The notes beneath the pieces are model-generated. The model was not told the DNA's origin, did no database searches, and saw only the letters and a program-made list of their open reading frames with translations. Shown here one piece after another: positions 13,096 through 24,283 of a DNA stretch of 64,000 nucleotides (positions within the stretch are counted from its first letter, which is position 1; each line of letters opens with the position of its first letter). Made by a program: the position numbers and the translations under genes. This stretch comes from Gonocerus acuteangulatus (lineage: Eukaryota; Arthropoda; Insecta; Hemiptera; Coreidae): contig OX328123.1 in assembly GCA_946811695.1 (NCBI GenBank), positions 122,043,118 through 122,107,117 of the forward strand, given 5' to 3'.

Positions 13096-13255
13096 CTCCT
13101 AGTTAGCTACAAAGATATTTAAACATTATAGGTGAATTAGCGATTAGCGCACTGCCGTCGCTGTGCGCTAACCGTTAGCGCAGGCTCTTATCAGTTCCGC
13201 TAAATTAGCGGGTAGGTATTAGATATTAGCGCGCGCTAACGTTTGCCCAACTCTG

Positions 13256-13263
13256 ATTATAAG
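13256..13263. repeat. Target site duplication, right copy
   Basis: ATTATAAG, identical to 6844-6851. Confidence 0.85.
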
Positions 13264-13280
13264 GCCTATATATATATATT

Positions 13281-13312
13281 TGGGAGATGGTGGGTTCGAT
13301 CCCCACCGGCGC
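13281..13312 (+). mobile_element. SINE1 fragment (tRNA-like B box)
   Basis: GGGAGATGGTGGGTTCGATC carries a pol III B box identical to other SINE1 heads here; the rest of the SINE is absent. Confidence 0.6.
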
Positions 13313-13315
13313 ACA

Positions 13316-15100
13316 GTGTAACGAAGTAGTGAGGATTATGGACAAAAATCATTAACCACTAGGTATTTTCAAATAAACATTTTTATTAATTGAAATGAAC
13401 TCCAAACAAGGTAACAATAGTATAATAATGCTTACTATACGGCTATTATAATATTAATAGAAATAATATAGCAGGTAATAATATTATTAATATTAATTTT
13501 ATAAAATATATTATAACGGTAACATATAATGTAGTAATAGTACAGTAGTAAATTATACCTATAGTAATATTGCCATAGAATAATAATATTTTATTATTTT
13601 CTATGAAATTATTAAATCATTTCTTAATTCTGAGTCTGAATCGTTTTTGGATTCTTGAGAATGTAAACTTATATCGAAACCAATATCTATTTGATTATTA
13701 ATGTCATCCTCTATTATACATTCATTAATGTCTGGACTGATTTTGCTTTGCCTTTTTATATTTTTCTTCGTAAAGAAAGCTCTGGGCCAGATACCAGAAG
13801 AACCTGGCGCTTTTTCGATCTCTCACACAACGCTGTAAACTCTTTTTTATGTCTGCCCCTAAGGAAGCCGGAAAGGCCGTCATGGCGTGAATATCTTTTT
13901 TCTCGATAAAAATTAATAACAATTTCTTTTAAGTTGATATATTGTTTCAACCATTATTTATATAACAGTTTTTCCTCTGCGGTGAACACGTTCCCACATT
14001 TTTTACATATAATATAGGACGAAACTGGCAGTCTTTTTAATATTGCTTAATATTTCTTAAGGAGAATCCTGCAGATTAAATTGAATCATTTTCCCAAGGA
14101 TTAATACCGTTTTCTTGGATTTATCCACATTTTTTCATATTTTGAAGAAAAAATGAATTGTATTATGTGATGGATTAAAAAAAAAATCGTTGGAATCGGC
14201 AAACTAAATTGCCCTCAGTACATTATACTAGAGGTAAGCTTTAAGCTCTAAAAAACTTGGGATGTTTTCAGATGAAGTTTTTTTGCTATGGTCTATCAAA
14301 ATTTTGTACTTAAGAAAAATTTTGAAGAGCAATGAAGACTAATTCAGGATAAATAATAATTAATGGGAGTAATTACCCATAATCAATTATAACAGATAAA
14401 AAAGGAATAGTTTTGACGTAATTTCCTTCGGATGACTTAATAAAAACACTGTCCTATCTTCAACGCGAGAGGCTCAAACTGATTGTTGGTATGAAATAGG
14501 TTTTAAACACTTTGCCTTTTTTATAATACTGCAAATGTGTTTGTTGATCAAAATAATACTAATATTTATTAGTTTTATACAAAAGTAAGTTATTCCCCTG
14601 AAAATAAGGAGAATGAGAGAATGTGTTGTTTTTTCAACAACGGAGACGTGTTAAAAATACACATTATTTACATTCCAAAACACTTTTGCACCTAGAAGTA
14701 AATGGCTTCTCCTAGAATAAGTTTTTATTTAAACATGTAAATGCTAATGTTTACGAATCCCGATATTTTCTAAGTAATAGTAATATTTTTATGCATTTTA
14801 GCCCTTATTTCTGCGGTTTATTGTCATTTTTCAGACTCTTAAATATTCATAAATAACATAAACACATGCCTGGAAAGCTGAGAAATGGATTCGATTGAAT
14901 TGTCTGTAAATAAACCAGAGCTTGTTGTGTTTATTGACTTGTCATTGAAGGCTGCGCTTTTTATAGTTTGGCATTAGTGGACCTGGTCCAAAGCATCAGA
15001 TTCTATTTTCATTCATCACTAGTACTTCCCTTTCTTGCAAATTAGAGAAAAGAACGATTCATGTAATTTTAATACACACATAGAAATAGGTTCGTATATA
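13316..15100. other. Mostly featureless AT-rich DNA
   Basis: ATA/TAAT-rich low-complexity text at 13400-13620, then a decayed coding-like fragment described separately, then nothing recognised to 15100. Confidence 0.5.
13622..14036 (-). pseudogene. Decayed coding-like fragment with a possible CxxC zinc-finger start
   Basis: The minus strand reads, with one in-frame stop (near 13951) and at least one frameshift (near 13756), a protein-like series: a CKKCGNVFTAEEKLL segment near 14000-13960 resembling the first half of a C2H2 finger, a basic stretch (13940-13760), and an acidic tail with SQESKNDSDSELRN ending at a stop near 13625. A stop at about 14046 bounds it upstream. The basic-then-acidic composition is protein-like, but I do not recognise a family. 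It could be the 3' part of a dead transposase or zinc-finger gene, or chance. Confidence 0.3.
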
Positions 15101-15161
15101 ATCTCTCTCTTCCTCTCCCTCCCCTCCTCTCTCTCCCCCCTCTCTCTCTGTCTCTCTCAGT
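15101..15161. repeat. CT-rich low-complexity tract
   Basis: About 60 bp consisting almost only of C and T, with a (CT)n core. Confidence 0.85.
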
Positions 15162-15240
15162 CATGAATTCCAAAATTACTCATGCCTGAAGATAACGTTT
15201 AATTTTTAATTCGTCCTCTACTTCAATAGTAATCAAAATA

Positions 15241-15737
15241 TGTACAGGGTGTAACGGATAAAAGTGTCAACCTTTTAGGTAGTGATAGCAGACCTCAAGT
15301 GCAACAAAATATGTACAGGGTGTAACGGATAAAAGTGTCAACCTTTTAGGTAGTGATAGTAGACCTCAAGTGCAACAAAATATGTACAGGGTGTAACGGA
15401 TAAAAGTGTCAACCTTTTAGGTAGTGATAGTAGACCTCAAGTGCAACAAAATATATACAGGGTGTAACGGATAAAAGTGTCAACCTTTTAGGTAGTGATA
15501 GTAGACCTCAAGTGCAACAAAATATGTACAGGGTGTAACGGATAAAAGTGTCAACCTTTTAGGTAGTGATAGTAGACCTCAAGTGCAACAAAATATATAC
15601 AGGGTGTAACGGATAAAAGTGTCAACATTTTAGGTAGTGATAGTAGACCTCAAGTGCAACAAAATATGTACAGGGTGTAACGGATAAAAGTGTCAACCTT
15701 TTAGGTAGTGATAGTAGACCTCAAGTGCAACAAAAAA
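15241..15737 (+). repeat. Seven tandem copies of a 71-bp terminal repeat
   Basis: Copies start at 15241, 15312, 15383, 15454, 15525, 15596 and 15667 and are nearly identical. Each begins TGTACAGGGTGTAACGG and ends with CTCAAGTGCAACAAAA. The last copy continues into the unique interior of the element at 15241-16462, so the array is an amplified terminus. Confidence 0.95.
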
Positions 15738-16451
15738 GTTCATATAAAGTATTGTTCAATTCGCAACAGAAACAGAGTAAATTCGACTTTCGTATTTTTT
15801 TATGTCGACCACGCATTTTTATGAATAAGAAGTAATTATTGAAAATCCGTTTATGCTAGATACACTCCAATCAAACCATCGTAAAGTAGATGAAAATTCG
15901 TTTCGGAAACCAAGATTTGTTATGTTATTTGTTAGGTTATTCGTCAAAATATTTGTTAACAAGAGCGAGTCCTGATCCTATTTGATGCTGACCCAACACT
16001 CGGCGGGGAGCAGCTATGCATTCTGTTTCCCTTATGGTTGTACAAAGGGCACTTCAAGAGGATGAATAAACCTCATTTCTTTCATCATAATGTTGTTGCA
16101 TTTTTTTAAGAACCAAATTTATTTTTGCACTAATTTACACAAGTGTGGGTCAGAGTTACCTCAATACAGACATAGTCATTAAGACATGAAGGAGTAGGCA
16201 GCAATTCAAACAATATGAAATCCCCTGGAACCCCTTTAAAATGAAGATAGTAACAAAACAAACCTTGGTTTATCAAAGGAAATTTCATCTAATTTACGAG
16301 GGTTTGATTGTATTTCATTTACCATAAATATTGATCGACTTAAAAAAATAAATAATTTGAATTTACTCTGTTTCTGTTGGAATTACAAGCTTGCAAGCTT
16401 TTTTGTTGCACTTGAAGTCTTCTACCACATCCTGAAAGGTTCATTCATTAC

Positions 16452-16462
<11 letters not shown>
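15241..16462. mobile_element. Non-autonomous inverted-terminal-repeat element
   Basis: 15667-15790 and 16350-16462 are inverted copies: CTTCAAGTGCAACAAAAAAG and ACAGAAACAGAGTAAATTC occur at both ends in opposite orientation, and the outermost bases are TACAGGGTGTAA and its complement TTACACCCTATA. The ~560-bp interior has no coding frame. A (TA)n tract abuts the right end and may hide a TA target duplication. Class uncertain (Tc1/mariner-like or other). Confidence 0.65.
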
Positions 16463-16515
<53 letters not shown>

Positions 16516-16520
16516 CATAT
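16457..16520. repeat. (TA)n microsatellite
   Basis: About 55 bp of pure TA followed by TA/CA and TG variants up to 16542. Confidence 0.9.
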
Positions 16521-16542
16521 ATACATATATGTGTGTGTGTGT

Positions 16543-17264
16543 AAAGACCAGTTTTTCGTGGCCAATTGGTTATGAAACGTCGACATGCCTGTGAGCTCTT
16601 CCAAATTTTGGCGTACTTAAAATACTAGTAGTGAGTTTCCTTCCTGTGGTTAGAAGGAAACACGCTAAGAGGATTCCATGAAAAAATTAGATAGATGATA
16701 AATTATTGGCCCTATTCGACCTTTAAGAATATCGAACCCCGACCAGTCCGGAGCTTCTTGTAATGTAGACATAAAACACGATAAATTAATAACTAACAGA
16801 TAACATATACTCATAAGGATTGATCTACTCTTATGTTGACAATGCGGTATAGCGTGTCTTCAGTTCCACACAGGCAACATTCTATATAAATAGATAATTA
16901 TATACATATTAATCAGAAAATAGTGATATACCATTTGGTTAAAACTTCTGGGACTAGCATTAGCTGGTTTTTGTCAAATACTTGAGAGTTTTTATACATA
17001 CCGCTGGAGGTTTTCGTGTATTTTTAAAAACAGCAATAATTATATCATGGGAAGTTACAAACAACAAATATCTTTATTTATTTTTAATCTAAAGTAATTA
17101 TATTATTTTGCAGCAATATTTTTATCTAGACAGTAGATAGGACCCAACAGAGGCTGGTTATTGAGTTTAAAATACTATTATTAGAATATACTTTTAAAAT
17201 TTTATCGTCGGACTCGATGAAGCGTACCGAAGATGCTCATAAGAAATATACACACACACACATT

Positions 17265-17265
<1 letters not shown>
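16543..17265. other. No gene recognised
   Basis: AT-rich non-coding DNA; nothing repetitive identified within the window. Confidence 0.5.
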
Positions 17266-17307
<42 letters not shown>

Positions 17308-17326
17308 TATATATATATATATATAA

Positions 17327-17371
<45 letters not shown>
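17266..17371. repeat. (TA)n microsatellite with phase interruptions
   Basis: TA runs interrupted by AATATATT steps that switch the phase, giving short self-complementary segments. Confidence 0.9.
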
Positions 17372-17373
<2 letters not shown>

Positions 17374-17689
17374 TCCGCCCTACCATTTTTTCTCAAATTT
17401 TGGTAGAATAGTATTTACTTCAAAGGAGAAGTTAACTAGATGAAGCCACATACCAGAATATTAATTTTTTGGCGCAAATATATCATAACATAGTGATTTG
17501 CGTTGATAGGCTTCCAGGTATACTTCTTATAAGAAATCAGACGTGGCTAATGGAATGAAACCATTTTCGAGGACATGTCTATAATAGCACAGCAATGTTT
17601 TGTAAATTGAGATAAGTTGATTAAAGATTAAAAATTGTCTAGACCTTTAACATTGATCAAACCTATGACTGAATAGTTTGGGTTCTTTT

Positions 17690-17862
17690 AGCACTTTCCT
17701 CCGAAGGAAAGTAGCTATTGAGGTTGGACTCATGACGAAATTTTTGAAAAATTTCTTCAAATCTTTATCGATCCTACCTAGTAGACACCGAAAATGACCC
17801 TCGTTAAAATTTATATATATCTATATCTATATATATATATATATATATATATAGTATATATA

Positions 17863-17909
<47 letters not shown>

Positions 17910-18227
17910 CTGTTAACACGATAGCGGCCAGAGTTTTTGTTTTTTCGTCACGAAACTTGGTATATAGCATTCAATTAGCAAACGATTGAACGAGTTCGTT
18001 AACCACCAAAGTCGGTCCATCAGAAGGGGGGGTTTACCCCGAACCCAAAACACTAATTTGACTATGTCAGCCGTAATATTTGTTATATTTCAACGAAACT
18101 TGGTATTCGTAGTGGTAATATAGAGAGAAAAGTGAGATGTAAAAATGAACTAAATCGGTTCATTAGAAGGGGGGGTTTACTCCGGACCCACAATACCAAT
18201 TCGCCACTACCAGCCGTGATTTTTAGC

Positions 18228-18232
<5 letters not shown>
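17690..18232 (+). repeat. Family C dispersed repeat with internal (TA)n
   Basis: Starts with the palindrome CTTTCCTCCGAAGGAAAG, a block with TCGATCCTACCTAGTAGACA, a (TA)n array (about 17815-17905), TTTGTCTGTTAACACGATAG, and then two ~155-bp modules each with TTCAACGAAACTTGGTATTC-type text and a G-run before TTTACTCCGGACCCAC. A nearly co-linear copy is at 62685-63212, which shows that the (TA)n belongs to the mobile unit. Confidence 0.8.
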
Positions 18233-19090
<858 letters not shown>

Positions 19091-19199
19091 TCTGTTTTGT
19101 TCTTATGAACGGGTTTTTGTCGTTCTTTTTGTCTCCTTCCCTTCGTTTTTTATTGCTTTTTATTTTTGTAATTTCTTATGTTGGGAAAATTTTGTGTGT

Positions 19200-19515
19200 A
19201 AAACAGGATATGAAAAATGAGACCAATTTTCTGTTGCTAGAAATAATGTAAATTTTGGGAACTTTCATTAATATCTCGAAAACGGTTGAAAATCTTGGTA
19301 AACGGAAGAATACCACTAGAAAGCTTATTAAATGCTCTACATAAAAGGTTCTAATGAAAGTTTTGATTAGGCGATGACAATCGGAGAAATAAGAGCTTAA
19401 ATCTTTAAAGTAATTGATTTCGCTTATTCGAACTGTTCTTTTTGTCTGTTTTTAATTCCTTGTTATTTTTTAATTGCTTATAGTTGGATAAGGTATTCGA
19501 AAATAAAACAGGTTC
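19200..19515 (+). repeat. Family D body, second partial copy
   Basis: Repeats the AATATCTCGAAAACGG, AGAAAGCTTATTAAATGCTC and CAATCGGAGAAATAAG blocks, then GAACTGTTCTTTTTGTCTG, as in 33090-33365. Confidence 0.75.
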
Positions 19516-19625
19516 CAAGATTCCAAGACCTTGTAACTAGCGGGACGGTTTCTAGTGTTGCCGACCCTTCCAGGTAAGATTGTAAATCCTACCTTTCAAG
19601 ACTGGTGGAACCAAAATAATAGCTG

Positions 19626-19729
19626 TCGGGGTTCGGTCACTGCTACTTCGGTCACCCTTCATCAGGGCTGTAAATACAAGTAGGACATATTTAACACTAA
19701 TATATGCACATATCTACGTAAATATACCA

Positions 19730-19814
<85 letters not shown>

Positions 19815-19963
19815 AGCATATACACATACACATATACACGCACACATATGTACATATATATGCCCACATACATACACATATGGGGTATGTATTATTAAGT
19901 AGCAGTGACCGAACCCGGACAATCCCTACCTTGCATCATCAACGGTCAACGATCTCCTGTCAA
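19626..19963 (-). mobile_element. Short Penelope-like insertion (338 bp) carrying (TA)n and a hammerhead-like motif
   Basis: Flanked by CAAAATAATAGCTG (about 19612-19625) and CAAAATAATAACTG (19964-19977), a 14-bp target duplication with one mismatch. The uninterrupted target is visible at 31985-32075 on the minus strand. GGGTTCGGTCACTGCTACT at 19629 is repeated inverted at 19899-19917, around a (TA)n array. On the minus strand 19646-19665 reads CTGATGAAGGGTGACCGAAG, close to a hammerhead core. The TCGGGGTT-CGGTC start is shared with the insertion at 50632-50931. Penelope-like elements are known to carry hammerhead motifs in their terminal repeats; no reverse transcriptase is present, so assignment is inference. 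Confidence 0.55.
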
Positions 19964-20024
19964 CAAAATAATAACTGCTTCTATTTTAATCATTCGAAAT
20001 TAGACTAGGGATAAGAACGGAACC
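19964..20024 (+). repeat. Family B fragment, interrupted
   Basis: Reads TAATAACTGCTTCTATTTTA to AAGAACGGAACC and is cut by SINE1 at 20025; the remainder resumes at 20210 with GTTCCTGCGAGTCGGAC. Confidence 0.75.
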
Positions 20025-20151
20025 TTCATAAGCGGGAGATGGTGGGTTCGATTCCCACCTCCGGCAGGAATTTTCTCATCTCAAGGCTCGCTGGGAAAAT
20101 TCCTCGCTGCACCCTGGATGTCGGCGCTAATGACCTAGAAGTAGATGCGCC

Positions 20152-20209
<58 letters not shown>
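20025..20209 (+). mobile_element. SINE1, tRNA-derived, with 56-bp poly-A
   Basis: A 5'-truncated tRNA-like head keeps the B box (GGTTCGATTCCC), followed by the body (GGCAGGAATTTTCTCATC, CCTCGCTGCACCCTGGATG), the terminal hairpin GGCGCTAATG ... ATGCGCCG and poly-A (20154-20209). It interrupts family B; about 16 bp of the target (the GCGCTAAGATGACGC block) is missing and no target duplication is seen. Confidence 0.85.
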
Positions 20210-20212
<3 letters not shown>

Positions 20213-20660
20213 TTCCTGCGAGTCGGACTTTTTTGGTATATTTCGACGAAACTCGGAATTCGTAGTGCTAATCCACATGTAAATATGTGTTGTAAAAATA
20301 AACTAAATCGGTTCATTAGGAGGGGGGGGGGGGGGGTTTACTCCAGACCCACAATACCAATTCGCCACTACCAGCCGTGATTTTTGGTATATTTCGACGA
20401 AACTCGGTATTCGTAATAGTAATCTACAGGTAAATATGTGTTGTAAAAATAAACTAAATCGGTTCATTAGAAGGGGGGGTTTACTCCGGACCCAAATTCC
20501 TAATATACTCATACCGGTCGTAATTTCTGCTGTATTGTAACGAAACGCGGTATACGTCGTGGGTAACTCATGAGAAAGAAGTGTTGTAAAAATGAGCTGA
20601 ATCGGTCAATCGGAAAGCTGGGGTTTAATTTGTAATATATTTCAATAGAAAAGCCCGTCA
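20210..20660 (+). repeat. Family B end followed by family C modules
   Basis: 20210-20232 is the family B end. Then follow three ~140-155-bp modules with ATTTCGACGAAACTCGG, TAAATCGGTTCATTAG and a G-run of 7 to 14 bases before TTTACTCC. The variable G-run is a slippage site. Confidence 0.75.
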
Positions 20661-21495
20661 GACGTAGGTTCACAAAGCCGCCGCAAGGAGCGCTATCTAC
20701 CACTAGAGTGACTGTATCCTGTTCCTGCGTTAGATCAAAATACGATAATATGAGGTTTTTTGTATTTATTACGTAGTGTAGTAGGTACCATGTGTAAACA
20801 TAACTCTGGAAGCAAATTAATAATTGATTAGTTACTCATTACAAAATTAAAAGAGAACTATTCACGTTTTTAATTTATTTATGTAGGATATTTTAAGCAA
20901 ATTATTCTGGAAAGCAGTCTACACTACCCAAATTCTGAGGAAAGTGCTTAGTTATGCAGCTCCTGCGTGACGGACTTTTTTAGCGTTAAAGAAGTATTTG
21001 AAAAATATGTTTTCTTAAAAAGAAATAATTACTTTTTATGTTCGTATAGTTCCTCAAATATCATGAAAACGGCATGGAAGATTTAGTAAGTGGATGACAA
21101 ACTATTAAAAATCTACTAAAATATTTATTATTTTCCTTCCAAGCCTTCCAAATGAATCTCGAGAAAAGAATGGAAACGCGCTAAGATGACATTTCATGCG
21201 AGTCGAACTTTTCAGATGTTTCCGAAGTCATTGAGGTTTCACACATAAATTTTATTTTTAAGAATATCTTCAAAAGTTTATCAATTAATAAATGAGTCAG
21301 CTGTACTCTACATATTTAGGACACATATATGTTTGGTTTTGTGTTTTTTTATATAACTGGTTCGACGAACATCAAATGGTACTTTTAAGGTACTTCGTAC
21401 ATTACAGAATAATGTCCTGCAGATTGTAGCCGACGCCCTTTGGTTCGATCGAAACACCTTGCTCCATCGAGAACTGTGAGTCGATCCTCTTGCAT
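20661..21495. other. No gene; family B-like ends at 20965 and 21175
   Basis: Contains CAGCTCCTGCGTGACGGAC (about 20960) and ACGCGCTAAGATGACATT (about 21176), both degenerate family B termini. Nothing else recognised. Confidence 0.5.
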
Positions 21496-21503
21496 TTCAC
21501 ATC

Positions 21504-21743
21504 CATGGGCGTATATAGAAAATAATTTCGGGGGGAGGGGGCTGGGACCATTTACGGGGTATAGAATAATAACAATTTAGAGCTAGGAATGGTTTTAGGC
21601 AACTAAAACGCTATTACGCCTAAACCTATTACTAAGTGGTCTTTTTTAATTTATTTTTAAGGGTTTTATGACTCATTTTTACCATCAAATGAAAATTTCG
21701 GGGGAGGGGCTGCCTCTCAACCCCCCTCTTATACACGCCCATG
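21504..21743. mobile_element. hAT-like MITE, 240 bp
   Basis: The terminal inverted repeats are CATGGGCGTATATA and TATACACGCCCATG, flanked by identical 8-bp TTCACATC (21496-21503 and 21744-21751). Subterminal G-runs and C-runs are also mirrored. A diverged relative is at 51744-51999. Confidence 0.75.
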
Positions 21744-21949
21744 TTCACATCAAAGAACTCACCCGCAGATACCACGGCAAACTTTTTTTCTCCTGGTGCT
21801 ACGAACTACAGTCTTGGAGAATCTACGCCTCAAGCCTAGGCTATTATCACGACCAAGACAATTTATTTGTAAATAGCTATTTTCTTCGATCTACTTTGTG
21901 TAAGAAACTAATAGTTTTAGTCCAAAACAAAAATTCTTTTTTCTTTTGG

Positions 21950-22110
21950 TTTTCTGGAGTAAACCCACAACTCTAATGAACCGATTTTGTTTTTGTTTCT
22001 TGTTCTGTTCTTTGTAAGATGGAAATGATATGAAACGAGTTTCTTTGCATGGAATTAAACATGTTTTCTTTATATAAGCACAAAGTATGCCGAGTTTTAT
22101 TGGAATACAT
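21950..22110 (-). repeat. Degenerate family C module
   Basis: Holds GGAGTAAACCC, CTAATGAACCGATTT and CGAGTTTTATTGGAATACAT in the order expected for a minus-strand family C module. Confidence 0.4.
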
Positions 22111-22956
22111 CAAACAATTCGACCTTTAGGGGAATATTAGTAATTTCTATAGCAAATTCTTGCTACAAGACAACTTGAGCACAACCGATCAATCATCCTC
22201 CAAGACTTGACCAATAATTACGTACTATCAAAAATAAAACGCAAGCGCGGACATTCAGAGGTGACAACAGAATAGAAGAAATATTACTTACTGGTCTCAG
22301 AATTGTGTTATATGCAATAGATACTTTCCTGTAAAACAAGTACTTACTGACTGCAGGTGACGAAACGATAAACGAATATTCCAAACGATATAAACGAATT
22401 CCTGAGGGTCAGCAGAATGCTAAACTATACACTTTTTATATTTCCAAACCACTGTTTATGTAAATAAATTAATCAACATTAAATTAATTAATTAACAATA
22501 AATTAATCAGCAGAAGGACTGAAATCGCCATAGAAGTATAAAATAAATAGTAATTTGTAATTGGGACACCCCCACTTAAGTTGGAGCGATTTTGCTTTGC
22601 AAAGAACACGTTAAAATCCTTTGTTATAGGAATGGTATATTCCAAGTTTCTTGGCGAAAAAAACAAAATTCTCGTCTCTATCTTGTTACAGACATGTGTG
22701 CACATTTTACCGGGTGGATTTTCGGTATCTAGTACGTAGGAACGATGGAAATTAGAAAAAAAATGTGCTATGAAAATAACGAAATTTATTAATACAAAAA
22801 AATAATACGGTGTTAAATAGCAGTCTCCTAAACCATAAAATAACCCGTTTTATACACTAATGCAATGTTGTAATCTATACACTGTCTGAGTAAATAAAAC
22901 TCTGATGTTGTAATCAATGCGATACGATATCATAATGAAGGAAATCATATTTACGA
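22111..22956. other. No gene recognised
   Basis: AT-rich; (TTAAT)n-like text near 22470-22500. Nothing else. Confidence 0.5.
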
Positions 22957-23215
22957 TTAAAAAAAAAAAAAAACTGACCTCGCAGTAGACTCGGCCTGTT
23001 GACTGCTACCCTGATCTTGAACCGGGTGTTTCTTCCCCCGTTCTACGTCCCAGGCAGACTTAGGCCTCTCCTCTCCGACCTCCTCGATACTATCCCCTTC
23101 CATAGTGGGGCCGTACTGAACAGTGGTCGATATCACAGCTGGTCTCAACTCCCGCGCTCTAGTCCCTAGATCTCCCGCCAAAACAGAACACTGACCCCAC
23201 TTTACTCAACTCCTA
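22957..23215 (-). other. GC-richer unrecognised open frame, ~75 codons
   Basis: A minus-strand frame with mixed, protein-like composition (for example RPKSAWDVERGKKHP) runs from about 23181 to a T-run encoding five Phe codons. The base composition stands out from the AT-rich surroundings. No domain recognised; it may be a fragment of a retroelement ORF1 or 5' region. It lacks splice or promoter evidence. Confidence 0.2.
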
Positions 23216-23820
23216 CTGGCCCAGTGGTCTAGAATCGCTGGAGGGACGAATCAATATGTTTCAAGAATTCTCTGGAACCTATCTATATAAATAAATGTAT
23301 CTGAAAGCTGAGTCGTTCATTTAACACTCCGTGGCTAAAACTGAAAGAAACAGAGAAGTTTACTTGAGCTAAACGTAAATTTTAAGCATTTATTTCTCCG
23401 AATTAGATCGTCCTAAGGAAAATCACAAGAATCAATTTTTCGAAAATTTGAAGGTTCAAAGTAATATTCAAATGCTTCAAATTACCACGATTTCGCAACC
23501 GTTATTAAAACATTTAAGAAATTATATTTGTACCCCAGTGGTAAAGGACACAATGTCCATTTTTTTATTAAATTGACTTAACAGCATGTTCTTAATGTGG
23601 ATTTTTCGATCCATAAAATTGTATAGGCCATTATGTCCTGCTCCCATAAATAACGAATGTCAGTTTTCATTAGAGGTAAAATACACCAATTCCAATTACC
23701 TATCAATGAAAATAACAATGTAAAATCTTTTCTTTAAGTTTTTTCTCTAAGTAACGAATTATTTTTAAGCCGATTCTTTACTTCAACGATGGAATTTTTG
23801 TTGTAGGCAGCGGGCCAAAA
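23216..23820. other. Degenerate family D-like text, no gene
   Basis: 23330-23520 has degenerate minus-strand family D blocks (TTTATTTCTCCGAATTAG, ATTACCACGATTTCGCAACC). Otherwise nothing. Confidence 0.4.
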
Positions 23821-23867
23821 ATATGTACCTGCTTCACTTTAATGTTTTACAAACCTTGTTTGTCCCC

Positions 23868-23900
23868 TATATGTTTCGCACCCTTATGGTGCCCTTCAGA
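23868..23900 (-). ncRNA. Hammerhead-like ribozyme motif
   Basis: The minus strand reads CTGAAGG, a perfect 5-bp hairpin stem GCACC/GGTGC with loop ATAAG, then GAAAC. The hammerhead consensus is CUGANGA, stem II, GAAA; here position 7 is G instead of A. Stems I and III were not convincingly found. Confidence 0.35.
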
Positions 23901-24283
23901 AGAACATCCTTTTTGTTAAAGAATCAACAAATCCGGGCATATTTCAAAGAAAATATACCCGATTCAAAGGAAACTTGGAGGGTCGATAAAGGCTTTAAAG
24001 TGACGACATTTTCTTCTAATTGGAGAGTTTCGACGTGTTCTTGGATCGAAGTTATATCCAAAAACGATTACATTTTATTTTCATATTGAGAACCATTTTT
24101 TATGAGCACCTTCTGAGGCAATGCAATAATTATTTATATGGTTAGAAAAAGGAGTCTTTCTTCTTTTCAAAGAGCTCAAGGACGTAAAAATCGGATTATC
24201 TCAAGGGGAGATATTGAATTTAATCTTTATTTTTTTATTTTTATTATTCTGCCTCTACCCTCATGTGTCATTGGCAGTTCGGT

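Larger units (their letters stand above)
6852..13255. mobile_element. Giant palindromic hAT-like element built of a 24-bp minisatellite
   Basis: The left terminus is CAGACTTGGGCAAACGTTAG and the reverse complement of the right terminus is CAGAGTTGGGCAAACGTTAG. Both are flanked by the identical 8 bp ATTATAAG (6844-6851, 13256-13263), the hAT target-duplication length. About 165 bp of unique subterminal sequence (with TTAGCGCGCGCTAA and GCGCTAACGGTTAGCGC palindromes) is mirrored at both ends. Between them lie a purine-rich left arm (7015-8695), a 220-bp spacer and a pyrimidine-rich right arm (8915-13095), inverted copies of the same 24-bp repeat. There is no transposase. The whole 6.4 kb unit appears to have moved as one element, or a small element acquired and expanded the repeats after insertion; the shared termini and duplication hold either way. 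Confidence 0.85.

Noticed and set aside
11541..13106. 521-codon plus-strand frame and its relatives at 9580 and 10547
   Set aside because: The same minisatellite on the other arm; repeated because the higher-order unit repeats.
15241..15737. CRISPR array
   Set aside because: The 71-bp units are tandem without unique spacers, in a eukaryotic context, and match a transposon terminus.
16357..16575. Open frames rich in alternating Tyr-Ile (here and at every (TA)n tract)
   Set aside because: Translations of (TA)n microsatellites.
20026..20316. 96-codon frame with a long poly-Phe run
   Set aside because: The Phe run is the antisense of the SINE1 poly-A tract; the same holds for the minus frame at 32435-32659.
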